A stretch of 64,000 bases of DNA from Mesorhizobium sp. NZP2077 (lineage in GTDB: Bacteria > Pseudomonadota > Alphaproteobacteria > Rhizobiales > Rhizobiaceae): positions 5,214,001 through 5,278,000 of the forward strand of contig NZ_CP051293.1 of NCBI RefSeq assembly GCF_013170805.1, in the 5' to 3' direction. Below the pieces are notes generated by a model. That model made no database searches. It was not told the DNA's origin and was given only the letters and a program-made list of their open reading frames with translations. Position numbers and translations under genes: made by a program. Below, in pieces: positions 25,960-35,020 of this stretch; position 1 is the stretch's first letter; the number at the start of each line of letters is the position of its first letter.

Positions 25960-26484
25960 ATGAGTTTGCACCAGACCACCATCACCGCAGCCACTGTTAC
26001 GACGAGGCGTCAGAGAGCCAACGCCGACAATGCCGCACTTGCCACCACCGCCAAGCGCGACCAGTCCGACTTCAACCACAAGGCTGTCAAAGTCCTGACC
26101 GCCAAGGGCTTCAGACGCTCTACCATCGCGGCGACCTTAGAGTTATCCGAGAGGAGCGTCAGGCGCTATCAATCGACCCAGTGTCTCGCTTGGGACGCAG
26201 AGCGGGCCGTGGAGTTGCGGCGAATTTCCATTGCAGCCACCCTGGGCACGGTTCGCTTCCAGTCAGACGATGATGTTGAATGGGAAGATATGATGCTCGG
26301 TGCCCGTGGGGACACGCGGGCCTCCGTCTTCGACGCGCTGAAAGAGGGTCTATCGCAAGCCGACATTGCCAGACTGCTGGGAATATCACTGCCCGCCGTC
26401 TCACGGCACGTTAAGGAAATCGCCCGGAGAAGGCTGGCCAAATCCCAAGCCGAAAAATTCAATGAAAATCACCTAACCTATTGA
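25960..26484 (+). CDS. Protein with two helix-turn-helix motifs (element regulator?)
   Basis: About 174 residues from the ATG at 25960; an upstream in-frame ATG at 25810 would add 50 residues of low-complexity sequence. Two HTH-like segments are visible: KGFRRSTIAATLELSERSVR near the middle, and GLSQADIARLLGISLPAVSR near the C-terminus, the latter a clear recognition-helix pattern. The protein is basic at its end. I do not recognise a family. Its position after the recombinase suggests a regulator or excision factor for the element. Confidence 0.65.
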   Translation: MSLHQTTITAATVTTRRQRANADNAALATTAKRDQSDFNHKAVKVLTAKGFRRSTIAATLELSERSVRRYQSTQCLAWDAERAVELRRISIAATLGTVRFQSDDDVEWEDMMLGARGDTRASVFDALKEGLSQADIARLLGISLPAVSRHVKEIARRRLAKSQAEKFNENHLTY

Positions 26485-26853
26485 CATTAATAGGCATCCC
26501 TCGTTAACGCAGCTCCCTTAGGGAAACTCAAGCTGTCCTACTGGCGGCATATGTCGGCAAGCCCATAGCTGAGACGGCTTCGCCGTTCATGGGACAACCG
26601 ACGGCGCTGCCAGCTTCGCTTGGCGAGAGACCAGATTGATGGTCATTATTGATGATCATTTCTCTTGTCTCACCTCAGCCACAGCTTCAGGACCGTCAGG
26701 ACCCTCTATCGGTACGGGCGAAGCCCGTCTCTGCGATAGCCTACCTGACGATAACCTGAAGTTGGCTCACGGGCTCGCTTTACGTCCCGCGTCCTTTCCC
26801 CCACCTTTTTTATCCCTGGCTGGGCAGCACCACGACGGCGACGCCGGACGCAC
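26485..26853. other. Non-coding stretch inside the element
   Basis: About 370 bp between the HTH-protein gene and a convergent small ORF. I find no ORF with coding character. A short hairpin-like run GACGGCTTCGCCGTTC occurs near 26571 and a direct GATGGTCATTATTGATGATC pattern near 26637. It may contain terminators or a decayed gene. Confidence 0.3.
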
Positions 26854-27108
26854 TCACGCCAGACCTTTGGTCAGCCCAGCCCGCTTCCTGAGAATGTGAA
26901 AAGCTCTCAGAATTATCAGGTCATTCTCCCGCTCGGACTCCTCCACCCGCTCTTCGTACGAAGCTTCCTCGGCGTGAAAATCTTCCGCCCTTGAGGGCAT
27001 ATTTTTCCACCCCCATTGACATGCATCCCAGTAGCTCTCGCAGGGGATGGTGCGCTCCGCAACAACCCGGCCTCTGCTATCAAAAAACACGATCTTGAAG
27101 TGTGTCAT
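26854..27108 (-). CDS. Small acidic hypothetical protein
   Basis: An 84-residue ORF from the ATG at 27106-27108 (MTHFKIVFFDSRGRVVAERT), with SYWDACQWGWKNMPSRAEDF and a charged helix EERVEESERENDLIILRAFH. The balanced composition, and a start beginning with a strand-like FKIVFFDSRG, make it more plausible than a random frame. GGAG lies 12 nt before the ATG. It is divergent from hsdM. No family is recognised; small proteins beside methyltransferase genes are sometimes antirestriction or regulatory, but nothing here proves that. Confidence 0.45.
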   Translation of the reverse strand: MTHFKIVFFDSRGRVVAERTIPCESYWDACQWGWKNMPSRAEDFHAEEASYEERVEESERENDLIILRAFHILRKRAGLTKGLA

Positions 27109-27304
27109 CCTGTCGGCTCCCATCATTGGCATTATTGCCGACAGCCGATGTTTCACACATTTGAACAGGAAAAAAGAGCGACTACCATAGCCTCGCCGAT
27201 AACGCAGAAAACAACCGCCTTGCTTGAAAGTCGGTGCATTTCCGTTGCCATTGCCCAGTCTGTCCGCTTTAGTCTGCGCGAAATGGATTTGGGGGGTACC
27301 ACAG

Positions 27305-28996
27305 TTGAACCAGCAGGCATTGTCGGCATTCATCTGGTCCGTGGCTGATCTCCTCAGGGGCGACTACAAACAGGCCGACTACGGCAAGGTCATCCTTCCC
27401 TTCACCGTGCTGCGGCGTCTCGACTGTGTGCTGGAGCCGACCAAGGACGCTGTGCTCGCCGAACATGCGGCCAAGACCGCGCAGGGGATGAACCCGGAGC
27501 CATTCCTCCTGCGCAAGGCCAGGCAGACTTTCTACAACACGTCAAAGCTCGACATGCGCAAGCTGATGGGCGATCAGGACAACATTGCCCAGAACCTTTT
27601 CGCCTACATCCAGGCCTTCTCGCCGGATGTGCGCGACGTCTTCGAGCGGTTTGAGTTCGCGGTACAGGTGGACCGTCTCGCCAAGACCGGGCTGCTCTAT
27701 CAGGTCACCGAGAAATTCGCCCACATCGACCTACACCCGAGCAAGGTCGACAATCACCAGATGGGCCTCATCTTCGAGGAACTCATCCGCAAGTTCGCCG
27801 AACTATCCAACGAAACCGCCGGTGAACATTTCACGCCGCGAGAAGTCATCCGGCTGATGGTCAACCTTTTGTTCGTAGAGGACGACGCCATCTTGTCGAA
27901 ACCCGGCGTGGTGCGCACGATCTACGATCCGACCGCTGGCACGGGCGGGATGCTGTCAGTTGCCGGTGAGCATCTGGTCGAGCACAACGATAAGGCCTCG
28001 CTGGTCATGTACGGGCAGGAGTTGAACCCGGAGTCCTATGCCATCTGCAAAGCGGACATGCTCATCAAAGGGCAGGATGTCGCAAACATCGTCTTCGGCA
28101 ACACCCTCGCCGACGATGGCCAGCCGCATGAAAAATTCGACTACATGCTGTCCAATCCGCCTTTTGGCGTCGAGTGGAAGAAAGTAGAGAAGGCCGTTCG
28201 CACCGAACATGAGAGCCAGGGGTTCAACGGCAGGTTCGGCCCCGGGTTGCCCCGGGTTTCCGATGGATCGCTTTTGTTCCTCATGCACCTTCTGTCAAAG
28301 ATGCGACCGGCGGTCGATGGCGGCAGCCGCTTCGGCATCGTGCTGAACGGCTCGCCCCTGTTCACCGGCGCGGCTGGCAGCGGCGAGAGCGAGATCCGGC
28401 GCTACGTGCTGGAGAACGATCTGGTCGAGGCCATCGTCGCCCTGCCCACCGACATGTTTTACAACACCGGCATTTCAACTTATGTCTGGGTGCTGTCGAA
28501 CCGCAAGCCAATGCACCGTAAGGGCAAGTTACAGCTCATCGACGCATCGAGTTTCTGGCGCAAGATGCGCAAGACCCTCGGCTCCAAGCGCAAGGAAATG
28601 GGCGATGACGACATCGCCACCGTCACCAGACTGTTCGGCGGCTTCCACGAGGCCAGACTCGCAAGCGTGCTGGACGCCAATGGCAAGGAGATAGCGCGGC
28701 AGGTGCTTCTGGAGGGCGAACAGCCCCCGGCGACTCCACAGGGTGGCAAGGTCAGGCTCGCGCCTCTTTCACTGATCTTCTCAAACGAGGAATTCGGCTA
28801 TCGCACTATAACGATCGAGCGCCCGTTACGTGACATTAGGGGGCAGATCGTGCTTGGCGAGCGCGGCAAGGCCAAGGGCAAGCCTCAGGCGGACAGCGCC
28901 CTCAGGGACACCGAGAACGTGCCTCTGGGTGAGGATGTCGAGCTCTATTTCCGGCGCGAGGTTATGCCTCATGCCGAGGGTGCATGGATCTGTTGA
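27305..28996 (+). CDS. hsdM: Type I restriction-modification methyltransferase subunit, truncated by IS21
   Basis: N6-adenine DNA methyltransferase. From a TTG at 27305 (after GGGGG) it reads [20 protein letters not shown], the HsdM N-terminal helical domain. The SAM-binding motif I follows as [20 protein letters not shown], and motif IV as [13 protein letters not shown] (NPPF). [15 protein letters not shown] is the conserved linker. The protein stops after about 563 residues at AWIC, and the stop codon lies inside the left inverted repeat of the IS at 28991, so the natural C-terminus is lost. No hsdS or hsdR gene remains in the element. Confidence 0.85.
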   Translation: MNQQALSAFIWSVADLLRGDYKQADYGKVILPFTVLRRLDCVLEPTKDAVLAEHAAKTAQGMNPEPFLLRKARQTFYNTSKLDMRKLMGDQDNIAQNLFAYIQAFSPDVRDVFERFEFAVQVDRLAKTGLLYQVTEKFAHIDLHPSKVDNHQMGLIFEELIRKFAELSNETAGEHFTPREVIRLMVNLLFVEDDAILSKPGVVRTIYDPTAGTGGMLSVAGEHLVEHNDKASLVMYGQELNPESYAICKADMLIKGQDVANIVFGNTLADDGQPHEKFDYMLSNPPFGVEWKKVEKAVRTEHESQGFNGRFGPGLPRVSDGSLLFLMHLLSKMRPAVDGGSRFGIVLNGSPLFTGAAGSGESEIRRYVLENDLVEAIVALPTDMFYNTGISTYVWVLSNRKPMHRKGKLQLIDASSFWRKMRKTLGSKRKEMGDDDIATVTRLFGGFHEARLASVLDANGKEIARQVLLEGEQPPATPQGGKVRLAPLSLIFSNEEFGYRTITIERPLRDIRGQIVLGERGKAKGKPQADSALRDTENVPLGEDVELYFRREVMPHAEGAWIC

Positions 28997-29045
28997 TTTC
29001 CACTGAGAAGTGACCCGGCATTTCCACCGAGAAGTGACCCGCCTG

Positions 29046-29858
29046 TCATGTATGTTTCGGTTCGGGGTTTACGGTCAAGGTTCTGGCTTTCTCCTTCGCT
29101 TTTTTGGGCTCGTGTGCGGAGCTGTTTTTGAATCGGAAGCTATCGTTTCCGGTTTCCAGGATGTGGCAATGATGGGTCAGCCGGTCGAGTAGCGCGGTTG
29201 TCATCTTGGCATCGCCGAAGACGCTGGCCCATTCGCTGAAGCTGAGGTTGGTGGTGATAATGACGCTTGTGCGTTCGTATAGCTTGCTCAGCAGATGGAA
29301 GAGCAATGCTCCACCTGATGCACTGAACGGCAGATAGCCAAGTTCGTCCAGGACGACGAGATCAGAATGGACGAGGCGATTGGCGATCTGGCCGGACCTT
29401 CCCTGTGCCTTCTCCTGTTCCAGCGCATTGACCAACTCGACAGTCGAGAAGAAGCGAACCCGTTTGTGATGATGCTCGATGGCCTGCACGCCGAGAGCGG
29501 TCGCAATATGGGTTTTGCCTGTTCCAGGGCCGCCGACGAGCACGATGTTGTTGGCTTCGTCGACGAACTCGCAACGATGAAGTTGCCGCACCAGTGCCTC
29601 GTTTACCTCGCTGCTGGCGAAGTCAAAGCCGTTGAGATCACGATAGGCTGGAAAGCGAGCTATCTTGAGCTGATAGGCTGTCGACCTGACCTCGCGTTCT
29701 GCCGTCTCGGCCTTCAGCAGTTGCGACAGGATGGGAATGGCGGCTTCAAACGCCGGCGCTCCCTGTTCGGTGAGTTCGCCTACAGCTTGCGCCATACCGT
29801 GCATCTTCAGGCTCCTGAGCATGATGACGATTGCGCCACTGGCAGGATTATGACGCAT
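29046..29858 (-). CDS. istB: IS21 helper ATPase IstB
   Basis: A 270-residue AAA+ ATPase that assembles with IstA and directs target choice in IS21 transposition. Walker A is [17 protein letters not shown], followed by [20 protein letters not shown] and Walker [38 protein letters not shown] is the typical C-terminal block. Its start overlaps the end of istA by 11 bp, the usual IS21 arrangement. Frame and length are intact. Confidence 0.95.
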   Translation of the reverse strand: MRHNPASGAIVIMLRSLKMHGMAQAVGELTEQGAPAFEAAIPILSQLLKAETAEREVRSTAYQLKIARFPAYRDLNGFDFASSEVNEALVRQLHRCEFVDEANNIVLVGGPGTGKTHIATALGVQAIEHHHKRVRFFSTVELVNALEQEKAQGRSGQIANRLVHSDLVVLDELGYLPFSASGGALLFHLLSKLYERTSVIITTNLSFSEWASVFGDAKMTTALLDRLTHHCHILETGNDSFRFKNSSAHEPKKAKEKARTLTVNPEPKHT

Positions 29859-31386
29859 GGCGCACCTCCAAGGCCTTTCTCAAAGCATCGTAGCGTTCGA
29901 CATTGGCCTTCGGCTCGTTGGTAAGCGTCAAAGCCTGAGGAGCGTCGATGGTGGGGGGTGTGAGGGATTTGCCATCGACCAGGCGATGAAGCAGATTCAG
30001 CACATGGGTCTTGGTGGGAACACCGCCCTGCAATGCCATCTCCACGGCGGAGAGCACCGCCTGCTCGTCGTGCTGAAGGACAAGTGCCAGGATGTCGACC
30101 ATCTCGCGATCGCCGCCGGGCTTCTTGAGCAAATGCTGCTGCAAAGATCTGAATGCATCGGGAAGTTCGGCAAAAGGTGCTCCGTTGCGAAGGGCGCCTG
30201 GTTTGCGCTGAACAACAGCCAGATAGTGCCGCCAGTCATAGACCGTCTGTCCTGGCCGATCATGTGAGCGATCGATGATGCGGCGATGCTCACAGATGAT
30301 CAAACCTTCCGCGGCAACCACGACACGATCTGGATAGACCCGCAGGCTCACGGGCCGGTTGGCAAAGGACGCCGGCACGCTGTAGCGGTTGCGCTCCAGA
30401 TGTATAAGGCAGGTCGGAGACACCCGCTTGGTGTATTCGACAAACCCATCGAAGGACCGTGATGTCGGCATCAGAGACTGGACTTCTTCGGTCCAGACGT
30501 CATTGATGGTCCCCCTCATTCGCCCATGTGGCGTCTGCTGCCACAACACCCTGCAACGCTGCTCAAGCCAGTCGTTCAGGGCATCCAGCGAGGGAAAGCG
30601 TGGAATGGGCTGCCAAAGCCGGTGACGTGCGTCCTGAACATTCTTCTCGACTTGTCCTTTCTCCCAACCCGATGCGGGATTGCAGAACTCGGGTTCGAAC
30701 AGATAGTGGCTGGCCATTGCCATGAAGCGGACATTGACGTCGCGCTCCTTGCCTCGTCCGACCCTGTCGACCGCCGTCTTCATGTTGTCGTAGATGCCGC
30801 GCCGGGGAATGCCGCCAAACACACGGAAAGCGTGATTGTGCGCGTCAAACAGCATCTCGTGCGTCTGCAGCAGGTAAGCCCGAACAATGAAGGCACGGCT
30901 GTAGCTCAGCTTCGTATGGGCCACCTGCAGCTTGGTGCGCTCATTGCCGATGATTGCCCAGTCTTCGGACCAATCGAACTGGAACGCTTCGCCGGGCTCA
31001 AACACCAAGGGAATGAAGGTCCCACGGCCGGATGTCTGCAACTCCCTTTGCCGATCAGCTCTCCAATCCCGGGCAAAGGCCGCCACCCGATTGTATGAGC
31101 CCTCATAGCCAAGGCTGATCAGATCAGCGTGCAGCTGCTTGACGGTTCGCTTCTGCTTGCGAGACCTGTTGGCTTCTGTCTTCAGCCAGGCAGACAATCG
31201 GTCGGCAAAGGCATCGAGCTTGCTCGGCCGGACCGGCACCTTGAACTTCGGCTCGACGCCATCAGAACGCAGATATCTGCGAATGGTATTCCGCGACAGG
31301 CCGGTCCTGCGGCTGATCTCACGGATCGATAATTGCTCTCGAAAATGCCAGCGTCGGATCACGCTCAATAACGCCATGTCGATCAC
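29848..31386 (-). CDS. istA: IS21 transposase IstA
   Basis: A 512-residue DDE transposase. The N-terminal HTH reads [20 protein letters not shown]. The RNase H-like catalytic core begins at [14 protein letters not shown] (first Asp), with [14 protein letters not shown] supplying the second, and the glutamate lies downstream near [12 protein letters not shown]. The C-terminal domain includes [20 protein letters not shown]. The gene is complete, and istB follows with an 11-bp overlap. The element may be active. Confidence 0.95.
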   Translation of the reverse strand: MIDMALLSVIRRWHFREQLSIREISRRTGLSRNTIRRYLRSDGVEPKFKVPVRPSKLDAFADRLSAWLKTEANRSRKQKRTVKQLHADLISLGYEGSYNRVAAFARDWRADRQRELQTSGRGTFIPLVFEPGEAFQFDWSEDWAIIGNERTKLQVAHTKLSYSRAFIVRAYLLQTHEMLFDAHNHAFRVFGGIPRRGIYDNMKTAVDRVGRGKERDVNVRFMAMASHYLFEPEFCNPASGWEKGQVEKNVQDARHRLWQPIPRFPSLDALNDWLEQRCRVLWQQTPHGRMRGTINDVWTEEVQSLMPTSRSFDGFVEYTKRVSPTCLIHLERNRYSVPASFANRPVSLRVYPDRVVVAAEGLIICEHRRIIDRSHDRPGQTVYDWRHYLAVVQRKPGALRNGAPFAELPDAFRSLQQHLLKKPGGDREMVDILALVLQHDEQAVLSAVEMALQGGVPTKTHVLNLLHRLVDGKSLTPPTIDAPQALTLTNEPKANVERYDALRKALEVRHAS

Positions 31387-31618
31387 TCCATAACCCCCGC
31401 TGAGACAGCAAGGGGTGGTTCAAACATGGGTCAATTCTCGATGGAAATATCCTCCAATGCCGGGTCACTTCTCAGTGGAAATCAACAGGATGCACACCTC
31501 GCGGCCTACGTAGGGCATTTGTCCCTGTAAGGGATGGCTGCAAGACCCCCTCCGGTGCCTCAGAAATCCCATGTTCGAGCTATGCGTCCAACACATTCCG
31601 TAAAATAAAAGCTAAATC

Positions 31619-31633
31619 TGGCACAAGCTCTGA
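31619..31633 (+). pseudogene. Displaced original last codons of the DUF2147 gene
   Basis: TGG CAC AAG CTC TGA encodes W-H-K-L-stop, matching W-H-R-L-stop at the intact gene's end (23925-23939) but with different codons. It directly follows the shared core CTGGCA and precedes a strong terminator by about 30 bp. I read it as the attR-side remnant of the target gene. The match is only four residues, and is supported mainly by its context. Confidence 0.6.
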
Positions 31634-31663
31634 TCGACCCTACCTCATCCTTCTGACATGATG

Positions 31664-31692
31664 ACGGGGCCTGGCGGGCCCCGTTTTCGTTT
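31664..31692 (+). terminator. Rho-independent terminator
   Basis: ACGGGGCC / GGCCCCGT stem with a TGGCG loop, followed by TTTTCGTTT. It lies 30 bp after the displaced DUF2147 stop codon, so it is probably that gene's original terminator, now separated from it by the 7.7-kb element. Confidence 0.85.
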
Positions 31693-31853
31693 CATCTGCA
31701 CCCCGAGAACGGTGCCATTGCCTTGGTCGCCGCGCAGCCGGCGCCCGCATGGTCAGATCCCGTCAATCAATTTGAACCGCAGATGAACGCCGGCATCAGA
31801 GCCGGTTCAGAGGCGTTGGGGCATTCTCTCCCGTGTTGAAGGAGACACGACCA

Positions 31854-32006
31854 ATGCTTGCTCGCCGCTTCACCATCGTCTGCCTGCTGATGAGCCTGTT
31901 TGGAATGTTCTTCGCCATCCTCGTCGCCGAAGCGGGCCGTCCTGCCCGCGCCTGGGACAAAGCCAGTTCCTGCCAATTCGATTGCGTGAACCATTTTCGC
32001 CACTGA
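31854..32006 (+). CDS. Small membrane or secreted protein (50 aa)
   Basis: An ATG at 31854 with GAAGGAGA 8-15 nt upstream opens a 50-residue ORF: MLARRFTIVCLLMSLFGMFF followed by AILVAEAGRPARAWDKASSC and a short tail with two cysteines. The N-terminal half is a hydrophobic segment or signal peptide ending near AEA/ARA. The well-placed ribosome-binding site is the main support. No family is recognised. Confidence 0.55.
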   Translation: MLARRFTIVCLLMSLFGMFFAILVAEAGRPARAWDKASSCQFDCVNHFRH

Positions 32007-32045
32007 AGCGACAAAGATACAGATCCAAAGAGAAGAGCAAAAGCC

Positions 32046-32240
32046 ATGAACCGCATCGCCGCCAATACCCTACAGACCCTCCGGCTCCTGCCGCGGGCGG
32101 CGCTTGTCCTGATGGCTCTTTCAGCGCCGGTTCTGGCGGTGCCGATGATGCGCGCCGATGCCGGCTCGACGATCGAGGCGCCGGCCCTGAGACAGTCCGG
32201 CGTGGGTTTCGTCCTGCTGGTCAGCCTGCAGCGGGGATAA
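32046..32240 (+). CDS. Small hypothetical secreted protein (64 aa)
   Basis: ATG at 32046, 39 bp after the previous small ORF, preceded by AAGAGAAGAGC. The product has a basic start (MNRIAANTLQTLRLLPRA), then a hydrophobic run ALVLMALSAPVLAV consistent with a signal peptide and cleavage near AVP or ADA, and only about 30 mature residues. It may form an operon with the ORF at 31854. No function can be proposed. Confidence 0.45.
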   Translation: MNRIAANTLQTLRLLPRAALVLMALSAPVLAVPMMRADAGSTIEAPALRQSGVGFVLLVSLQRG

Positions 32241-32314
32241 AGAAAATTGGCGCTTAGGGCACCTTAGACAGCGACACCCCTCCCAACCGCCCGTCCAAGT
32301 CTCTATATTGAGCC

Positions 32315-33820
32315 ATGGAAAAGCGAATCTACCCCCAAGCCATTGAATCTGTCGTCATGCCCGAGCCTTTTGGCAGGCAAAGCTTTGACAACGCCGAAAA
32401 AGCCGTTGCCGCACTGCAGGTCCTCTACGACCGCAACACCAAGTTCCTGCGCGACTCCTTTGCGGCGCTTGCCGCGGCGGGCGGCGACAATGGCAAGCGC
32501 TACCGCGCCTTCTATCCCGAGATCGGCGTCACCACCAATTCGTTCACCCAGATCGACTCGCGGCAGGCCTACGGCCACATGCCGACGCCGGGGCATTTTT
32601 CAACCACGATCACCCAGCCAGCTCTGTTCGAAAGCTATCTGGTCGAGCAGTTGCGCCTCATCATGCGAAATCACGGTGTCGCGGTCACGGTGTCCGAATC
32701 GACAACGCCCATCCCGCTGCATTTCGCCTTCCTCGAAGGCACCCACGTCGACGGCGCGGCGGCCGAGCGCATCAAGCGGCCGATCCGCGACCTGTTCGAT
32801 GTGCCCGACCTCGACGGCACCGACGACCAGATCGCCAATGGCACTTTTGAAGTGGTCTTAGGCGAACCGAGGCCACTGGCGCCGTTCACCGCCCAGCGCA
32901 TCGACTATTCGCTGCATCGCCTGTCGCATTACACGGCGACGACGCCACAGCACTTCCAGAACTTCGTGCTGTTCACCAATTACCAGTTCTACATCGACGA
33001 ATTCGTCGCCCGCGCTCGCGTGCAGATGGCGGAAGGCGGCGGCGGATACTCCGAGTTCGTAGAACCGGGCAATGTGATCACCAAGGCCGGAGAAAGCGCA
33101 CCCAGTTCAGGTGTGGCACCGCCGCGCCTGCCGCAGATGCCGGCCTATCATCTGAAGAAGCCCGGCCATGGCGGCATCACAATGGTCAACATCGGCGTCG
33201 GCCCTTCGAACGCCAAGACGATCACCGACCACATCGCCGTGCTCAGGCCGCATGCTTGGGTGATGCTTGGCCATTGCGCCGGGCTGCGCAACACCCAGGC
33301 GCTCGGCGACTATGTGCTGGCGCATGCCTATGTGCGCGAGGATCACGTACTGGATGACGACCTTCCCGTCTGGGTGCCGATCCCGCCACTGGCCGAGATC
33401 CAGGTCGCGCTGCAGGAGGCAGTTGCCGAAGTCACCGGCCTGTCGGGCTATGACCTGAAGCGCATCATGCGCACAGGCACGGTCGCCACCATCGACAACC
33501 GCAACTGGGAACTGCGCGACCAGCGCGGACCGGTCCAGCGCCTGTCGCAGTCGCGCGCCATCGCGCTCGACATGGAGTCGGCGACGATCGCCGCCAATGG
33601 CTTCCGCTTCCGCGTGCCCTACGGCACGCTGCTGTGCGTTTCCGACAAGCCGCTGCATGGCGAGCTGAAACTGCCTGGCATGGCGACCGAGTTCTACAAG
33701 CGGCAGGTGGCGCAGCACCTGACCATCGGCATCAAGGCGATGGAGAAGCTGGCCGAGATGCCCATGGAGCGGCTGCATTCGCGCAAGCTCCGGAGTTTTT
33801 CGGAGACGGCGTTCCAATAG
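32315..33820 (+). CDS. amn: AMP nucleosidase
   Basis: Hydrolyses AMP to adenine and ribose 5-phosphate, which controls adenylate pools. The 501-residue product has the N-terminal AMN domain (YPEIGVTTNSFTQIDSRQAY, GHFSTTITQPALFESYLVEQ) and a C-terminal nucleoside phosphorylase-like domain (MVNIGVGPSNAKTITDHIAV, VMLGHCAGLRNTQALGDYVL, ALDMESATIAANGFRFRVPY). ALDMESATIAANG carries the purine-binding Met-Glu of this fold. Length is normal. It is monocistronic, with roughly 75 bp upstream to the preceding small ORF. Confidence 0.94.
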   Translation: MEKRIYPQAIESVVMPEPFGRQSFDNAEKAVAALQVLYDRNTKFLRDSFAALAAAGGDNGKRYRAFYPEIGVTTNSFTQIDSRQAYGHMPTPGHFSTTITQPALFESYLVEQLRLIMRNHGVAVTVSESTTPIPLHFAFLEGTHVDGAAAERIKRPIRDLFDVPDLDGTDDQIANGTFEVVLGEPRPLAPFTAQRIDYSLHRLSHYTATTPQHFQNFVLFTNYQFYIDEFVARARVQMAEGGGGYSEFVEPGNVITKAGESAPSSGVAPPRLPQMPAYHLKKPGHGGITMVNIGVGPSNAKTITDHIAVLRPHAWVMLGHCAGLRNTQALGDYVLAHAYVREDHVLDDDLPVWVPIPPLAEIQVALQEAVAEVTGLSGYDLKRIMRTGTVATIDNRNWELRDQRGPVQRLSQSRAIALDMESATIAANGFRFRVPYGTLLCVSDKPLHGELKLPGMATEFYKRQVAQHLTIGIKAMEKLAEMPMERLHSRKLRSFSETAFQ

Positions 33821-33923
33821 GCGGCCGCGAGGCCGCGGCGAGGCAATTCGTCGTCTTGCTCAGGCCGCAATTTGACCGGTAAGCAGATCGAACGCAGGGC
33901 GGCACTCAGCAGACACGACCTCA

Positions 33924-34958
33924 ATGACAACAGGCGCGCGCTTGAAAATGACGGCTGGGTTGGCATTCCTGGCGATGACGGCACTGTCGGCGGCGCTGTT
34001 GGCCGGGTTTTTCGGCACGCTGCATCCGGCGTTCGATTCCTTCTCGCATTTCCGCATTCACTTCAGTGTGCTTATGGCGCTTCTGGCGCTGCCGCTGCTA
34101 GCCAGTTCGTTTCGACTGCAAGCGGCAGCGGGGCTGGTCTTTGCCATCGCCTGCCTGGGCACGACGGCAAGCGCCCTGCCGAGGCTTTGGCCGCAGCCGG
34201 CGATTGCCAAGCCCTCTGATCAGGCGGTCTACAGCCTGCTGCAGATGAACCTGCGCTTCAACAACCCGACACCGAAGAAAGTGCTCTCTCTGATCGGCCG
34301 CACCAATCCGGATGTGATCACCCTCGATGAGGTGTCGGAGATGTGGACGACCGAGCTTGGCACCATCGCCAGCGCCTACCCCTACCGCATCCTGTGCCCA
34401 TACCCGAACGGCATGTTCGGGGTGGCGCTGCTGTCGCGGCGGCCGTTCGCCGCCGACACCGCACCACGCTGCGAGCCGCGCGGCGCGATGGCGACCGCCA
34501 CCGTCGATTTCGGCGGCATCAGCGTCGATGTCGCCGCGATCCATTTGAGCTGGCCGTGGCCGAAGGAGCAATACTGGCAGATCGGCGAACTGGCGAAAAC
34601 GTTGGCCGGGCTTGGCCAGACCGCGATCATGGCCGGCGATTGCAACGCCGTGCCGTGGAGTGCGGCGGTGCGGCGGGTCGCTGCTCTCGGCGGCCTGACA
34701 CTCATGCCTTCGGCTGGTTCGACCTGGATCCACCGGACACTGCCTGACGTCCTGCGCCGCTATGCAGGCCTGCCGATCGACCAGGTCTTCAGCAAGGGCG
34801 GGTTGACCATTCTGTCTTCCACCCGGCTGGAGGATACCGGCTCCGACCATCTGCCGGTGCTGGTCGAATTCACGCTAAGGCCTGACGACAAGCAGCCTGA
34901 GAATGGGCACGCCACAGCGCTCGCGGCGAGCGATTTGCCAGCCAAGCCGCACGGCTGA
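33924..34958 (+). CDS. Membrane-anchored endonuclease/exonuclease/phosphatase family protein
   Basis: A 344-residue protein with three hydrophobic N-terminal segments (roughly 10-32, 43-62 and 66-85), then an EEP (DNase I-like) domain: YSLLQMNLRFNNPTPKKVLS with the Asn, NPDVITLDEVSEMW with the catalytic Glu-like position, MAGDCNAVPWS, and the closing GSDHLPVLVEF. The typical EEP metal residues (N, E, D-x-N, D-H) are present. The catalytic domain would face the periplasm. The substrate could be nucleic acid, phosphoinositide or another phosphodiester. Confidence 0.85.
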   Translation: MTTGARLKMTAGLAFLAMTALSAALLAGFFGTLHPAFDSFSHFRIHFSVLMALLALPLLASSFRLQAAAGLVFAIACLGTTASALPRLWPQPAIAKPSDQAVYSLLQMNLRFNNPTPKKVLSLIGRTNPDVITLDEVSEMWTTELGTIASAYPYRILCPYPNGMFGVALLSRRPFAADTAPRCEPRGAMATATVDFGGISVDVAAIHLSWPWPKEQYWQIGELAKTLAGLGQTAIMAGDCNAVPWSAAVRRVAALGGLTLMPSAGSTWIHRTLPDVLRRYAGLPIDQVFSKGGLTILSSTRLEDTGSDHLPVLVEFTLRPDDKQPENGHATALAASDLPAKPHG

Positions 34959-35020
34959 CCGTCCATCGAACGGAGCAGCCGCGACGTCGCGAAGCGTTGC
35001 TATGGCGAGGGATTGCTCGT

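Larger units (their letters stand above)
28991..31487. mobile_element. IS21-family insertion sequence (complete, about 2.5 kb)
   Basis: Bounded by perfect 32-bp terminal inverted repeats that start TGTTGATTTCCACTGAGAAG and continue TGACCCGGCATT. Subterminal repeats of the same motif follow (TTTCCACCGAGAAGTGACCC on the left, a diverged copy on the right near 31428-31451), as is typical of IS21 multiple transposase sites. It carries istA and istB on the minus strand with both frames intact. The target duplication is unclear: GGAT or GAT adjoins both ends. Confidence 0.93.
23930..31623. mobile_element. Integrated element with large serine recombinase, inserted in the 3' end of the DUF2147 gene
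   Basis: About 7.7 kb bounded by the short shared core CTGGCA (23924-23929 and 31618-31623). At both copies the core is part of TGG-CA(C/T), and both sides then read W-H-(R/K)-L-stop, so the element brings its own replacement for the last codons. A recombinase gene abuts the left boundary. Cargo: a two-HTH protein, a small unknown ORF and an orphan hsdM broken by an IS21-family element. The chromosomal terminator for the target gene lies just past the right boundary. Boundaries are inferred from this junction logic, not from an empty-site comparison. Confidence 0.7.
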
